From contig NZ_AMZY02000001.1 of the NCBI RefSeq assembly GCF_000330725.2, forward strand, positions 164,094 through 228,093: a stretch of 64,000 bases of DNA, in the 5' to 3' direction. Under the pieces are notes generated by a model that did not search any database, was not told the origin of the DNA, and saw only the letters and a program-made list of their open reading frames with translations. The stretch comes from Mariniradius saccharolyticus AK6. GTDB lineage: Bacteria; Bacteroidota; Bacteroidia; Cytophagales; Cyclobacteriaceae. Shown in pieces: positions 36,084-44,911 of the stretch (position 1 is its first letter; each line of letters starts with the position of its first letter). The position numbers and the translations under genes are program-made.

Positions 36084-36448
36084 TTCTTAAAGATAAAATA
36101 CACCGCCAAGACCAAAAAGCCGAATCCAATCAGGTGGTTGACTTTGATGCTCTCGTTTTTGAAAAACAGAAAAGTGAAAATCATGAACACGACCAAGGTG
36201 ATGACTTCCTGCAAGACCTTCAACTGTACCAGGGAAAAAGGTCCGCCGTTTTCGCGGAACCCGATCCGATTTGCCGGGACTTGGAAGATGTACTCAAAAA
36301 ATGCGATCCCCCAGCTAATCAGCACAATCGAAATCAATCCAAGATTCTCAAACCATTTGAGTTCCTTGAACTTCAGGTGTCCGTACCATGCCAAAGTCAT
36401 GAAGGTATTGGACAAAATGAGGAGGGAGATGGTGAGGAGGGCTTTCAT
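36080..36448 (-). CDS. DUF486 (DMT family) small membrane protein
   Basis: A 122-residue protein with four transmembrane helices and the family-typical WYGHLKF, WGIAFFEYIFQVPANRIG and QLKVLQEVITL segments. DUF486 belongs to the drug/metabolite transporter superfamily; substrates are unknown. It overlaps pheA by 4 bp, so it is translated with the aromatic genes; an aromatic metabolite exporter is conceivable but unproven. Confidence 0.85.
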   Translation of the reverse strand: MKALLTISLLILSNTFMTLAWYGHLKFKELKWFENLGLISIVLISWGIAFFEYIFQVPANRIGFRENGGPFSLVQLKVLQEVITLVVFMIFTFLFFKNESIKVNHLIGFGFLVLAVYFIFKK

Positions 36449-36605
36449 GGGGGGGGTATTGGTTATTGAGTTATTGGTTATTGGGTTAAAAGGTTGGAAA
36501 GTTATAAGGTTATTGGGTTTCCCGTTCTACGCTTCTCGTCTCTCGCTTCTCGCTTCCCGCTTCTCGTCTCTCGTTTCTTGCTTCTCGCCTCTCGCCTCTC
36601 GCTTC
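36449..36605. repeat. Degenerate minisatellite between aroA and DUF486
   Basis: Positions 36459-36520 carry TATTGGTTATTGGGTTA units, and 36528-36603 about twelve CTTCTCGTCTCTCG-type units (purine-rich on the coding strand). It lies inside the aromatic operon with no terminator shape. Confidence 0.75.
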
Positions 36606-37832
36606 TCACATCTCCTTCTCCACCAAGCCCACATGTTTCCAAAAACTTGGATACGACTTATTGACGACGGCTGGATCTTCGATAATGACCCTGGTTTTGG
36701 TCATGAGGGGCATAAATGCCATCGCCATCCGGTGGTCGTCGTAGGTGCGGATCCGTACTTCATGCGGCATTTTCACGGAGGGAATGACAGTAAACGCACC
36801 TTCTTTTTCCTCCACGAGTTGTGCGTTGAACTTTGCCAATTCCTGTTGCAAGGCAAAAATCCGATCGGTTTCCTTGATCCGCAAGCTTTCCAATCCGGTA
36901 AATACCGCTTTTTGCCCGATGATCGCACAGTTGACGGCGACGGTTTGCGCCAAGTCAGGGCAATGGGTAAAGTCCCAGGAAGCCAATCCCTTCACAGGCT
37001 GCTTGGTCAAGCGGACGCCACCTTTTTCAAATTGGGACTGCACCCCCAAGCGGTCCATGATTTCCACAATTTTGGAATCACCCTGTAGGCTGTTTTCCTT
37101 CAGGCCTTCTAAAAACAAACCTCCCGAATCCGCACAAGCCAAAAGACTGAACCAATAGGAAGCTCCCGACCAATCGCTTTCCACATGGAAAGTTGTCGAC
37201 TGATAGGCCTGGTGGGGAACTTTGATGGTGTTTTCTTCCCAAGTATGCTGCACGCCAAACTCACGCATGAGCTCCAAAGTCATTTGGATATAGGTCCTCG
37301 ACCCGATTTTTCCTTCGAGTTCGAGTTCCAAACCCATCGGCAAAACCGGGGCAATCATGAGCATTGCAGAAATGTACTGCGATGAAACATCCCCACGCAT
37401 CTTGATTTTGTTGGATTTTTGCTCCTTGATGCCATGCACAGCCAAAGGCGGATAACCTTCCACATTCATGTAGTGGATCTCTGCCCCGACTTCCCGCAGC
37501 GCCTCTACCAATATCCCGATGGGCCTCTCGCACATGCGTGGCGTACCCGTCATGACCTTGTGCTGATTGGTCACTGCAGCATAGGCGGTCAAAAACCGCA
37601 TTGTCGTCCCTGCATCCAACACATCATAAATAGGCGGATTTTCTCCCAATAGCCGAATCATCGTTTGGGTATCCCGAGCCTCGGCAAGATTGTGCAGCTT
37701 ATTTTTTCCCTTTGTCAGTGCGTCGATGACCAAGGCGCGGTTGCTTTCGCTTTTGGAAGAAGGCAAGGGAATGACGGTTGGCCTAAAGGCCGAAATCTGG
37801 GGTAATGTCTTTGTCTCCAACAGGGTATCCAT
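36606..37832 (-). CDS. aroA: 3-phosphoshikimate 1-carboxyvinyltransferase (EPSP synthase)
   Basis: Transfers enolpyruvyl from PEP to shikimate 3-phosphate. The 408 residues show IPLPSSKSESNRALVIDALT, the DAGTTMRFLTAYAAV loop (usually NAGTAxRFL), ESDWSGASYWFSLLA, and TYDDHRMAMAF with the catalytic region. The start is ATG 37832, sharing one base with the aroB stop (TAATG), so aroB and aroA are coupled. The frame's longer extension is an artefact. Confidence 0.95.
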   Translation of the reverse strand: MDTLLETKTLPQISAFRPTVIPLPSSKSESNRALVIDALTKGKNKLHNLAEARDTQTMIRLLGENPPIYDVLDAGTTMRFLTAYAAVTNQHKVMTGTPRMCERPIGILVEALREVGAEIHYMNVEGYPPLAVHGIKEQKSNKIKMRGDVSSQYISAMLMIAPVLPMGLELELEGKIGSRTYIQMTLELMREFGVQHTWEENTIKVPHQAYQSTTFHVESDWSGASYWFSLLACADSGGLFLEGLKENSLQGDSKIVEIMDRLGVQSQFEKGGVRLTKQPVKGLASWDFTHCPDLAQTVAVNCAIIGQKAVFTGLESLRIKETDRIFALQQELAKFNAQLVEEKEGAFTVIPSVKMPHEVRIRTYDDHRMAMAFMPLMTKTRVIIEDPAVVNKSYPSFWKHVGLVEKEM

Positions 37833-38884
37833 TAGGATTTTGATGCTTTTTGTGAAATGGATTGGTAAAACTGGATGGCCTCGGATATTTCCTCGACCGA
37901 ACAGGGAACGTCGTAGGTGCAATCTCCCATCGCACGCAGCAGTGAAAAATTGATCGTCGCGCCCACATTCTTTTTATCCTGCAGGCAAAGATTGACGATG
38001 CTTTCTATATCGCCTGAATTCACGTCAAAATGACCGTAGACGGAAAGCAAAAAATCCGTGATTGCCTGCAATTGATCGACAGAAAGCCCTGATTTTCGAT
38101 TGGAAAGCCAAGCCTCGCAGATCATGCCAATGGCGATGGCCTCCCCATGCAGTAGGTGTGTGGCAGTATCCAAATAAAAAGACTCAAAGGCATGTCCGAT
38201 TGTATGGCCAAAATTGAGGATTTTGCGCAGGCCGGATTCCTTGGGGTCTTGTTCCACCACTCGCTTTTTGATGCCGACTGATTTTCGAATCAGCGCATCC
38301 CAAGCTTGGCTTTCCCACTCGACAGGTTTCAAAACTGAGAAATAGGCCGCATCTTGGATCAATCCATGCTTGATGATTTCGGCATAGCCTGAGCGCAACT
38401 CCGCATGGGGAATGGTCTTGAGGAATTCGCTCGCCACGATTACGGTTTCCGGATCGGTAAAGACACCGATATGGTTTTTGAATCCCTTGAAATCAATGCC
38501 CAACTTTCCGCCCACGCTGGCGTCCACCATCGATAGCAGGCTTGTAGGTATGTTGATAAAACGGATGCCCCGCTTGTAGGTCGCTGCGCAAAAGCCTCCC
38601 ATATCACCAGTCACGCCTCCACCCAAGTTGATGATGAGTGCCTTTCGGTCAAAGCCTTCCTCTGTCATCCAAGTCCAAATGTCTTGGCAGGTCCCGAGGT
38701 GTTTGTTGATTTCCCCTGCGGGAAAACTGAACACTGCATGATCTGGTAGAACTGATTTCACCAAGGGATAGCAATGCCTGAAAGTATTGCTATCGGTAAT
38801 CACTCCCAAGCGGGAGAACTGGAATTGCCGAAGGATTTCCGGCAAATCGTTTCTGACATTATTGGAAAAAAGGACTGATTCCAA
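37832..38884 (-). CDS. aroB: 3-dehydroquinate synthase
   Basis: Second step of the shikimate pathway, closing DAHP to 3-dehydroquinate with NAD and Zn. The 350 residues show INLGGGVTGDMGGFCAAT, YKRGIRFINIPTSLLSMVDA, SVGGKLGIDF and the zinc-site GHTIGHAFES. The start appears to be TTG at 38884, since no ATG lies upstream before the hairpin. It follows the DAHP synthase gene after 86 bp containing a strong stem. Confidence 0.94.
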   Translation of the reverse strand: MESVLFSNNVRNDLPEILRQFQFSRLGVITDSNTFRHCYPLVKSVLPDHAVFSFPAGEINKHLGTCQDIWTWMTEEGFDRKALIINLGGGVTGDMGGFCAATYKRGIRFINIPTSLLSMVDASVGGKLGIDFKGFKNHIGVFTDPETVIVASEFLKTIPHAELRSGYAEIIKHGLIQDAAYFSVLKPVEWESQAWDALIRKSVGIKKRVVEQDPKESGLRKILNFGHTIGHAFESFYLDTATHLLHGEAIAIGMICEAWLSNRKSGLSVDQLQAITDFLLSVYGHFDVNSGDIESIVNLCLQDKKNVGATINFSLLRAMGDCTYDVPCSVEEISEAIQFYQSISQKASKS

Positions 38885-38922
38885 AATCGGGGAATTTTGC
38901 GGTCTCTGTATTCAAGGGAAAG

Positions 38923-38961
38923 AAAACAGCCAAATGGATATGCATTCCCTTTGGCTGTTTT
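38923..38961 (-). terminator. Hairpin between DAHP synthase and aroB
   Basis: A perfect 12-bp stem AAAACAGCCAAA / TTTGGCTGTTTT. In the minus-strand transcript it is followed by CTTTCCC, so the U-run is weak: partial termination or an mRNA-stability element is likely. Confidence 0.6.
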
Positions 38962-38970
38962 GGCGATATG

Positions 38971-40068
38971 CTATTTTTTGACTGGATCTGCCTCTCGAAG
39001 TTGCTTTTCCTGTCTTTTGACCGACTCCTCGTGGATACAGTAGAGCAGTTCTTTCATGAACTTCTCGCTGAGGTTTTTGGCAATTCCCTTTTGGGTACGC
39101 GATTCCATCACATATTTCCAACGGTCAGACTGGAATACAGTCAAATGGTTTTCGCGCTTGTAGGCGCCAACTTGATCGATCAGGGAGAATCTTTCCTGAA
39201 GGATATCAAGCAATTGGTCATCCAAATGGTCAATGGCAGTCCTGAGGTCGTTGAGACGTTCGCTTGGCTGCTCTGCACCCAAGGTATCTTTGAAGTCGAT
39301 TTGGGAAAGGATTTCCTTCAACCTAGCCGGTGTCACTTGTTGTTTGGCATCTGACCAAGCTTTGTCGGGATCGTGGTGCGTTTCGATCATCAAGCCGTCC
39401 AAACCAAAGTTGATGGCGCGCTGGGCGGTTTCCAAAATCCCCTCACGGTTACCTACAATATGGCTGGGGTCGTTGATGACTTCCATTCCTTTCCACTCCC
39501 TCTTCAGGTGGATAGGCATGGACCAATTGGGTTTGTTGCGGAATCGCTTGTCATAGGAGTCAGAAAACCCTCTATGAATCGCTGCAAGCTTGTTCAAACC
39601 CACGGCATGCATCCTTTCCAAGGCACCAATCCACAACTGGAGATCAGGGTTCATCGGGTTTTTGATCATGACTGGGATATCGGTACCACGAAGGGCCTCG
39701 GCGATTTCCTGTACCGCAAATGGATTGACGGTCGTTCTGGCTCCAATCCACACCACATCGACCTTGTGCTTGAGTGCCAGTTCGGCATGTGCGGCGTTCC
39801 CAACTTCCGTGGTAATCGGAATGTTGAGGTGGTGACGAACGATCTCCATCCACTTTAAGCCATCTTCGCCGATGCCTTCAAATGCTCCTGGCCTGGTCCT
39901 TGGTTTCCAAATTCCGGCCCGGAACATGTCGGGTACCATGTTTTCCTTCTTCATGTCCAAGCAGATTTGCTCGATTTGCTGAGGCGTTTCGGCGCTGCAG
40001 GGCCCTGCGATGATGACGTGGCCTTCGATTCCCAAGCCCCAATCTTTGATTTGTAAATGGTCGTTCAT
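38971..40068 (-). CDS. DAHP synthase-chorismate mutase fusion (attenuator-controlled copy)
   Basis: A 365-residue bifunctional enzyme. Residues about 10-260 form a type I-beta DAHP synthase (HVIIAGPCSAETPQQ, WKPRTRPGAFEG, IHRGFSDSY, VINDPSHIVG, MIETHHDPDKAWSDAKQQ). About 275-360 form an AroQ chorismate mutase (LNDLRTAIDHLDDQLLDIL, GAYKRENHLTVFQSDRW). It thus makes DAHP and converts chorismate to prephenate. ATG 40068 is the true start; the longer frame upstream runs through the attenuator. It is paralogous to the gene at 40394. Confidence 0.94.
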   Translation of the reverse strand: MNDHLQIKDWGLGIEGHVIIAGPCSAETPQQIEQICLDMKKENMVPDMFRAGIWKPRTRPGAFEGIGEDGLKWMEIVRHHLNIPITTEVGNAAHAELALKHKVDVVWIGARTTVNPFAVQEIAEALRGTDIPVMIKNPMNPDLQLWIGALERMHAVGLNKLAAIHRGFSDSYDKRFRNKPNWSMPIHLKREWKGMEVINDPSHIVGNREGILETAQRAINFGLDGLMIETHHDPDKAWSDAKQQVTPARLKEILSQIDFKDTLGAEQPSERLNDLRTAIDHLDDQLLDILQERFSLIDQVGAYKRENHLTVFQSDRWKYVMESRTQKGIAKNLSEKFMKELLYCIHEESVKRQEKQLREADPVKK

Positions 40069-40083
40069 GATTTGATTGTTTAA

Positions 40084-40120
40084 AAAAAAAGCCCGATCCT
40101 TTCGAACCGGGCTTTTTTTG
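40084..40120 (-). terminator. Attenuator terminator of the aromatic operon
   Basis: Stem AAAAAAAGCCCG / CGGGCTTTTTTT with a U-run in the minus-strand transcript, between the leader peptide stop and the DAHP synthase start (15 nt downstream). The left arm of the transcript hairpin (complement of 40102-40112) can instead pair with the leader segment at 40159-40170. Confidence 0.85.
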
Positions 40121-40133
40121 CTGTTTATATTTT

Positions 40134-40229
40134 TTAGTTTTTTACCAGACAATGTGCAGCTCCGATTCGACCTTCGAGGCGAAAGTAAAAGTAAAAGAAG
40201 GTAAAATAGGCGAATGCTGCGATTAACAT
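40134..40229 (-). CDS. Phe/Tyr-rich attenuation leader peptide
   Basis: A 31-codon ORF starting MLIAA and running FAYFTFFYFYF at residues 6-16 (six Phe, three Tyr), ending HCLVKN before a TAA. Stalling of the ribosome at these codons when Phe- or Tyr-tRNA is scarce would cover the segment CGCCTCGA just downstream. That would release TCGAATCGGAGC (complement of 40159-40170), which can pair with GCCCGGTTCGA of the terminator left arm through ten or more pairs including one G-U and one bulge. This is the classical pheL-like design. It overlaps, in another frame, the spurious 5' extension of the DAHP synthase gene. Confidence 0.85.
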   Translation of the reverse strand: MLIAAFAYFTFFYFYFRLEGRIGAAHCLVKN

Positions 40230-40233
40230 GTTC

Positions 40234-40265
40234 CAAAAGTAAAGGGCCACTTTTTCAAAAACAAA
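40234..40265 (-). promoter_or_regulatory. Promoter of the attenuated DAHP synthase gene
   Basis: On the minus strand a TTTG (complement of 40262-40265) is followed after exactly 20 bp by TACTTTTG (complement of 40234-40241), a full match to the Bacteroidota TTTG-N(19-21)-TAnnTTTG promoter. The leader ATG begins only 4 nt after the -7 box, so the leader mRNA would be leaderless or nearly so. Confidence 0.65.
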
Positions 40266-40393
40266 CAATTTTTTGAATAATTTTTAATTTTTCACAAATC
40301 ATACCGTGGATTCAACAATCAAATCCAAAAAACATACTTTGCCTGTTCCGGACGGAATTTTATTTCGCATACCTCCAGATGATTGATTTGATT

Positions 40394-41470
40394 CTAGTCT
40401 TTTTTGCCCAAAATCCGCTCCTGTACATCAATCGACTGGGCGTGGATCAGTTGGAAAATTTCCCGTATAAAAGCGGGGTTGAGTTTGAGTGATTTCGCCC
40501 ACTCAGGTCGACTTTCAAAAATCTCCCTCCAACGCTCGAGTTGGAAGATCGCGACGTTGTTTTCCTTCTTGTACTCCCCTGCCTGCTCTACAAGGTGCAT
40601 CCTGCGGCTCAATGTCTCCAATAACTGCCGATCGATTTCATCCACCTTCTCGCGCAGCAATTCCAATTGGGAGGCAAACTTCGGGTTGGGAGAGAATCCG
40701 GAACGAAGGTGCAGACTTCTCAACAATGTGGAAAGATCGCCGGGAGTCAATTGCTGCGCCGCATCGGACCAAGCCGCATCCGGGTCTACATGGGACTCGA
40801 TGATCAGTCCGTCAAAATTCAGGTCCAAAGCCATTTGGGCTATGCCAGGGACCAAGTGCCGCTGTCCACTGATATGGCTGGGGTCGTTGATGATGGGCAA
40901 TTCGGGGAAGCGGGTCTTCAATTCAATCGGGATCTGCCACATCGGACTGTTCCTATATAGCTTTTCATTGAAATTGGAAAAACCGCGGTGAATTGCAGCC
41001 AACCTTTCAATCCCCGCTTTATTGATACGTTCCAAGGCTCCGATCCAAAGCCCAATATCTGCGTTGACCGGGTTTTTGACCAATACGGGAATGTCAACTC
41101 CCTTCAAGCTATCTGCTATTTCCTGGACCGTGAAAGGATTGACGGTTGACCTTGCGCCAATCCAAAGGACGTCAATGCCGTGACCAAGGGCCTGTTCCAC
41201 ATGTCGCGCCGAAGCGACTTCGACTGCGAATTTGACATCATGCCTTTTCTTGACATCAACTATCCACGAAAGCGCAATATCACCCACCCCTTCAAAACTG
41301 CCAGGCCGCGTTCTTGGCTTCCAAACACCGCCACGGATGATCCTTATCCCCGCCTCGACCAAACCCGCTACCGTACGGTCCAATTGCTCGGGAGTTTCGA
41401 CACTGCAAGGCCCCGCGATTACCAAAGGCTTGCTGGCTTGATTTTCCGAAAGGAGCGGCTTCAAATTCAT
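40394..41470 (-). CDS. DAHP synthase-chorismate mutase fusion (first copy)
   Basis: A 358-residue paralogue of the gene at 38971, with the same order: type I-beta DAHP synthase (LVIAGPCSVETPEQ, WKPRTRPGSFEG, IHRGFSNFN, PIINDPSHISG, SHVDPDAAWSDAAQQLTP), then AroQ mutase (LLREKVDEIDRQLLETLS, GEYKKENNVAIFQLERW). It has its own start region divergent from the proline dehydrogenase gene, without an attenuator. The two copies may be isozymes under different control. Confidence 0.93.
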   Translation of the reverse strand: MNLKPLLSENQASKPLVIAGPCSVETPEQLDRTVAGLVEAGIRIIRGGVWKPRTRPGSFEGVGDIALSWIVDVKKRHDVKFAVEVASARHVEQALGHGIDVLWIGARSTVNPFTVQEIADSLKGVDIPVLVKNPVNADIGLWIGALERINKAGIERLAAIHRGFSNFNEKLYRNSPMWQIPIELKTRFPELPIINDPSHISGQRHLVPGIAQMALDLNFDGLIIESHVDPDAAWSDAAQQLTPGDLSTLLRSLHLRSGFSPNPKFASQLELLREKVDEIDRQLLETLSRRMHLVEQAGEYKKENNVAIFQLERWREIFESRPEWAKSLKLNPAFIREIFQLIHAQSIDVQERILGKKD

Positions 41471-41593
41471 CTTCTACGGCTTTGTCCAAAAAACCTCTCC
41501 CTGAGTGGAAGAGTTTGTAAAATTCGCACAATTATTCAAAATATTATTCTGAATTGCTGTGAAAACAATGCCCTTCCCGCGGCAGTTTTTTGA

Positions 41594-41601
41594 TATATTT
41601 G
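41594..41601 (+). promoter_or_regulatory. Candidate -7 box of the proline dehydrogenase gene
   Basis: TATATTTG matches TAnnTTTG and lies 18 bp before the ATG at 41620. No good -33 TTTG at the right spacing was found. Confidence 0.35.
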
Positions 41602-41619
41602 CGCCGTCAATCTTGTCCT

Positions 41620-42810
41620 ATGCAAGTCAAACCCAATATATCTTTCGAAAACCTGGAGGTGGCATTCGCTTCCAAATCAGATGCAGAACTGAAAAAAATG
41701 TACTTGATTTTCGCCACCATCAACAACAACCTTGCGGTGAGTGTCGGTACCAAATTGGCGAATTGGTCTTTTGCCCTGGGTCTTCCGATCAAAGGTTTGA
41801 TGAAAAAAACCATGTTCGGGCACTTCTGCGGCGGGGAGAATATTGAGGATTGCCAGAAATCCGTGGACGTGTTGGCCAAGTACCATATCCATACGATTCT
41901 GGATTATTCGGTAGAAGGAAAGGGCGACGAGGAAAGCTTTGACGCCACCAAAAACGAAATCCTGAAGACGATCGAAAGATCCGCAGGAGACGAGAATATG
42001 CCATTTGCCGTGTTCAAGGTGACCGGCTTGGGTGATTTTGGCATCATGACCAAAATCCAAGCTGGCCAACAGCTGAGCAATGGCGAAAAAGAATCTTTTG
42101 AAAAGTTGAAGGCCCGTGTGGATGAACTCTGCGCTGCAGCACATGCCGCTAATACAAAGATCCTGATCGATGCCGAGGAATCGTGGTTTCAGGAGGTCAT
42201 CGATAAAATGGCCTACGAAGCAATGGAAAAATACAACCGCGAATCCTGCATCGTCTACAATACCTTCCAAATGTACCGCCACGATATGCTTGGACGATTG
42301 AAAAAGGCGCATCAAATCGCCTTGGAGAAGGGATACTGGTTTGGGGCAAAACTAGTGCGTGGGGCCTACATGGAAAAAGAACGGGACCGCGCGGCTGAAA
42401 TGGGATATCCAAGCCCGATTCAGCCTACCAAAGAAGCATCAGACCGGGACTACAATGCAGCTTTGGAATATTGCATGGAACACATCGCCACCATGGGTTT
42501 GGTGTCGGGTTCCCACAATGAGCAGAGCAATATTCTTCTTACCCAGCTTTTGTCGAAATACGGAATCAGCGCTTCCGACGATCGGGTGTACTTTGCCCAA
42601 CTCTATGGCATGAGTGACAATATTTCCTACAACCTTGCCAAGGCCGGCTACAATGTGGTCAAATATGTTCCCTATGGCCCCGTGGAAAAAGTAATGCCCT
42701 ACCTTTCACGGCGGGCAGAAGAAAATACATCTGTGGCGGGACAAAGCAGCCGGGAATTTGACTTGGTGAAGCGGGAAATCGCGAGGAGGAAGAAATTGAA
42801 AAGGAAATAG
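41620..42810 (+). CDS. Proline dehydrogenase (monofunctional)
   Basis: A 396-residue FAD enzyme oxidising proline to pyrroline-5-carboxylate. It is the ProDH domain alone, without the P5C dehydrogenase half of PutA. Signatures: ILIDAEESWFQ, YNTFQMYRHDMLGRLKKAH, GAKLVRGAYMEKERDRA, SGSHNEQSN, and FAQLYGMSDNISYNLAKAGYNV with YVPYGPVEKVMPYLSRRAEEN near the end. ATG 41620 (MQVKPNISFEN) is preferred to the upstream frame start. It diverges from the DAHP synthase gene across 149 bp. Confidence 0.93.
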   Translation: MQVKPNISFENLEVAFASKSDAELKKMYLIFATINNNLAVSVGTKLANWSFALGLPIKGLMKKTMFGHFCGGENIEDCQKSVDVLAKYHIHTILDYSVEGKGDEESFDATKNEILKTIERSAGDENMPFAVFKVTGLGDFGIMTKIQAGQQLSNGEKESFEKLKARVDELCAAAHAANTKILIDAEESWFQEVIDKMAYEAMEKYNRESCIVYNTFQMYRHDMLGRLKKAHQIALEKGYWFGAKLVRGAYMEKERDRAAEMGYPSPIQPTKEASDRDYNAALEYCMEHIATMGLVSGSHNEQSNILLTQLLSKYGISASDDRVYFAQLYGMSDNISYNLAKAGYNVVKYVPYGPVEKVMPYLSRRAEENTSVAGQSSREFDLVKREIARRKKLKRK

Positions 42811-42952
42811 GGATTGGTAAATGGTTAAAAGTCATTAGTGAATAGTCCATAGACCATAGCTGAGGAATCTGGTCAAAGCATGGAAAGCTGATGGTAGTAG
42901 AACAATTTTGTAATCGGTTTTAAGGGGTTTTGACAATTGAACTCGTTTTCTC

Positions 42953-43020
42953 CTATCTCATATCTCACGTCTCATATATCACGTCTCATATATCACATCT
43001 TAAATCTCATATCTAAATCA
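42953..43020. repeat. Degenerate CTCATATCTCACGT minisatellite
   Basis: About six units of CTCATATATCACGT type lie just before lysS. The same pyrimidine/purine-biased family recurs elsewhere in this window. Confidence 0.7.
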
Positions 43021-43022
43021 TA

Positions 43023-44741
43023 ATGCAATTATTGAGCGAACAGGAACTGGAACGGCGGAAAGACCGGGAAGAATTGATGCAACTGGGGATAGACCCCTAT
43101 CCTGCGGCATCCTTCCCCATCAATGTCACAGCCGAAGACATCCATAAAAACTACGAAAACAACAAAACCGATTACAAGGATATCTCCATTGCTGGCAGGC
43201 TGATGAGCAGGCGGATCATGGGTTCGGCTTCATTTGCCGAGATCCAAGATGCGACGGGCCGGTTACAGATCTATATAAGAAGAGATGATATTTGCCCTGA
43301 AGAGGACAAGACACTTTACAATACTGTCTTCAAGAAATTGCTGGGAATCGGTGATTTCATCGGTGTCAAAGGATACATTTTCACCACACAGACAGGGGAA
43401 ATTTCCCTCCATGTGACGGAATTGAAGATACTTTCCAAGTCCGTGAAACCGCTTCCGATCGTCAAGCGTGACGATGATGGCAACGTGTACGATGGATTCA
43501 CGGATCCTGAGTTGCGGTACCGTCAACGCTATGTGGATCTGACGGTCAATCCAGAGGTGAAGCATGTATTTGTGACCCGCTCGCGCATTATTTCCAAAAT
43601 GCGTCAATACTTTGACGACCATGGTTGGTTGGAAGTAGAGACGCCCATTCTCCAGCAGGTCCATGGCGGGGCGGCGGCAAGACCATTCCACACCCACCAC
43701 AACACCTTGGACATGCCGCTTTTCCTGCGTATTGCCAATGAATTGTATCTGAAAAGGCTGATCGTAGGTGGGTTTGACGGTGTGTACGAAATCGGGAAGA
43801 TGTTCCGCAACGAAGGGATGGACCGTACGCACAATCCTGAGTTTACAGGCATGGAAATCTACGTGGCTTACAAGGATTACGTCTGGATGATGGAAATGGT
43901 AGAGGATCTATTGGAGAAAATCACCCAATCCATCCACGGCACGACCAAAGTGCAGGTCGGCGACAAATCCATTGACTTTGCAGGGCCATACAGACGCTTG
44001 AGCATGTTTGATTCCATCAAGGAATATGCAGGCGTGGATGTCAGCGAAATGGACGAAGTGGCGCTCAGGGCTACCTGCCACAGCATGGGCATCGATGTGG
44101 ACGACTCGATGGGCAAAGGGAAGTTGATCGATGAGATTTTTGGTGAAAAAGTGGAAGCACACCTCATACAGCCAACCTACATCACCGATTATCCGGTAGA
44201 GATGACTCCTTTGGCAAAAAAGCACCGATCCAAGGAAGGCTTGGTCGAGCGTTTTGAGCTTTTTGTCAACGGAAAGGAAATCGCCAACGCGTATTCCGAA
44301 TTGAATGACCCGATCGTTCAGCGGGAACGCTTTGAGGAGCAATTGAAACTTGCTGCAAGGGGCGACGATGAGGCCATGGCCATGGACGAGGATTTCCTGC
44401 GTGCTTTGGAGTATGGCATGCCGCCAACCTCGGGCCTTGGGATCGGTATCGACCGATTGACCATGCTTCTGACCAACAAGTCCACGATTCAGGAAGTGCT
44501 TTTCTTCCCGCAAATGCGTCCTGAGAAGAAAATCAGCATCGCTTCGGATGAAGATTTCATGGCACTGGGTATTCCGGGAGGACTCATTCCGGCCATCAGG
44601 GATTTGAATATCCAAACCATTGAGCAACTGAAGGAACAAGACCCTAACAAGTTGTTCAACGATGTCTGTGGACGAAGGAAAAAACTGAAACTCGAAGTGC
44701 CGAATCCAAGCAAGGAGGAGGTCGAGGCGTGGCTGAAATAG
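43023..44741 (+). CDS. lysS: Lysyl-tRNA synthetase (class II)
   Basis: A 572-residue class II synthetase. The OB-fold anticodon-binding domain (about 55-150, [20 protein letters not shown]) is followed by the catalytic core with motif 1 ([18 protein letters not shown]), motif 2 ([19 protein letters not shown]) and motif 3 ([14 protein letters not shown]). Residues about 505-572 are a helical extension beyond the E. coli length, seen in Bacteroidota LysRS. It is a single gene, with a terminator 62 bp downstream. Confidence 0.96.
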   Translation: MQLLSEQELERRKDREELMQLGIDPYPAASFPINVTAEDIHKNYENNKTDYKDISIAGRLMSRRIMGSASFAEIQDATGRLQIYIRRDDICPEEDKTLYNTVFKKLLGIGDFIGVKGYIFTTQTGEISLHVTELKILSKSVKPLPIVKRDDDGNVYDGFTDPELRYRQRYVDLTVNPEVKHVFVTRSRIISKMRQYFDDHGWLEVETPILQQVHGGAAARPFHTHHNTLDMPLFLRIANELYLKRLIVGGFDGVYEIGKMFRNEGMDRTHNPEFTGMEIYVAYKDYVWMMEMVEDLLEKITQSIHGTTKVQVGDKSIDFAGPYRRLSMFDSIKEYAGVDVSEMDEVALRATCHSMGIDVDDSMGKGKLIDEIFGEKVEAHLIQPTYITDYPVEMTPLAKKHRSKEGLVERFELFVNGKEIANAYSELNDPIVQRERFEEQLKLAARGDDEAMAMDEDFLRALEYGMPPTSGLGIGIDRLTMLLTNKSTIQEVLFFPQMRPEKKISIASDEDFMALGIPGGLIPAIRDLNIQTIEQLKEQDPNKLFNDVCGRRKKLKLEVPNPSKEEVEAWLK

Positions 44742-44802
44742 TGGATTGACCGAAGTATTCATCTTCCCCGCTTTCTATTTCACAACAGAAAAGGATAACT
44801 TG

Positions 44803-44833
44803 GGGGAGCCTTTCAAAGGGCTCCCTTTTTTTA
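44803..44833 (+). terminator. Intrinsic terminator after lysS
   Basis: Stem GGGAGCCTTT / AAAGGGCTCCC (one bulged G) with a T-run. Confidence 0.82.
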
Positions 44834-44911
44834 TTTCCGACAATTGATGCCTCCGTATCATTTGCAACAAATCAAAATAGGGCAAACATATACTGTGGTC
44901 AGGAAAGTAAA

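Noticed and set aside
35946..37088. 380-aa plus-strand frame across pheA, DUF486 and aroA
   Set aside because: It crosses three real minus-strand genes and a minisatellite; the part over 36528-36603 translates as a Ser/Arg/Leu repeat.
40069..40236. N-terminal extension of the DAHP synthase fusion
   Set aside because: The frame runs through the attenuator terminator; the Leu-run is an out-of-frame reading of the Phe/Tyr codons of the leader peptide.
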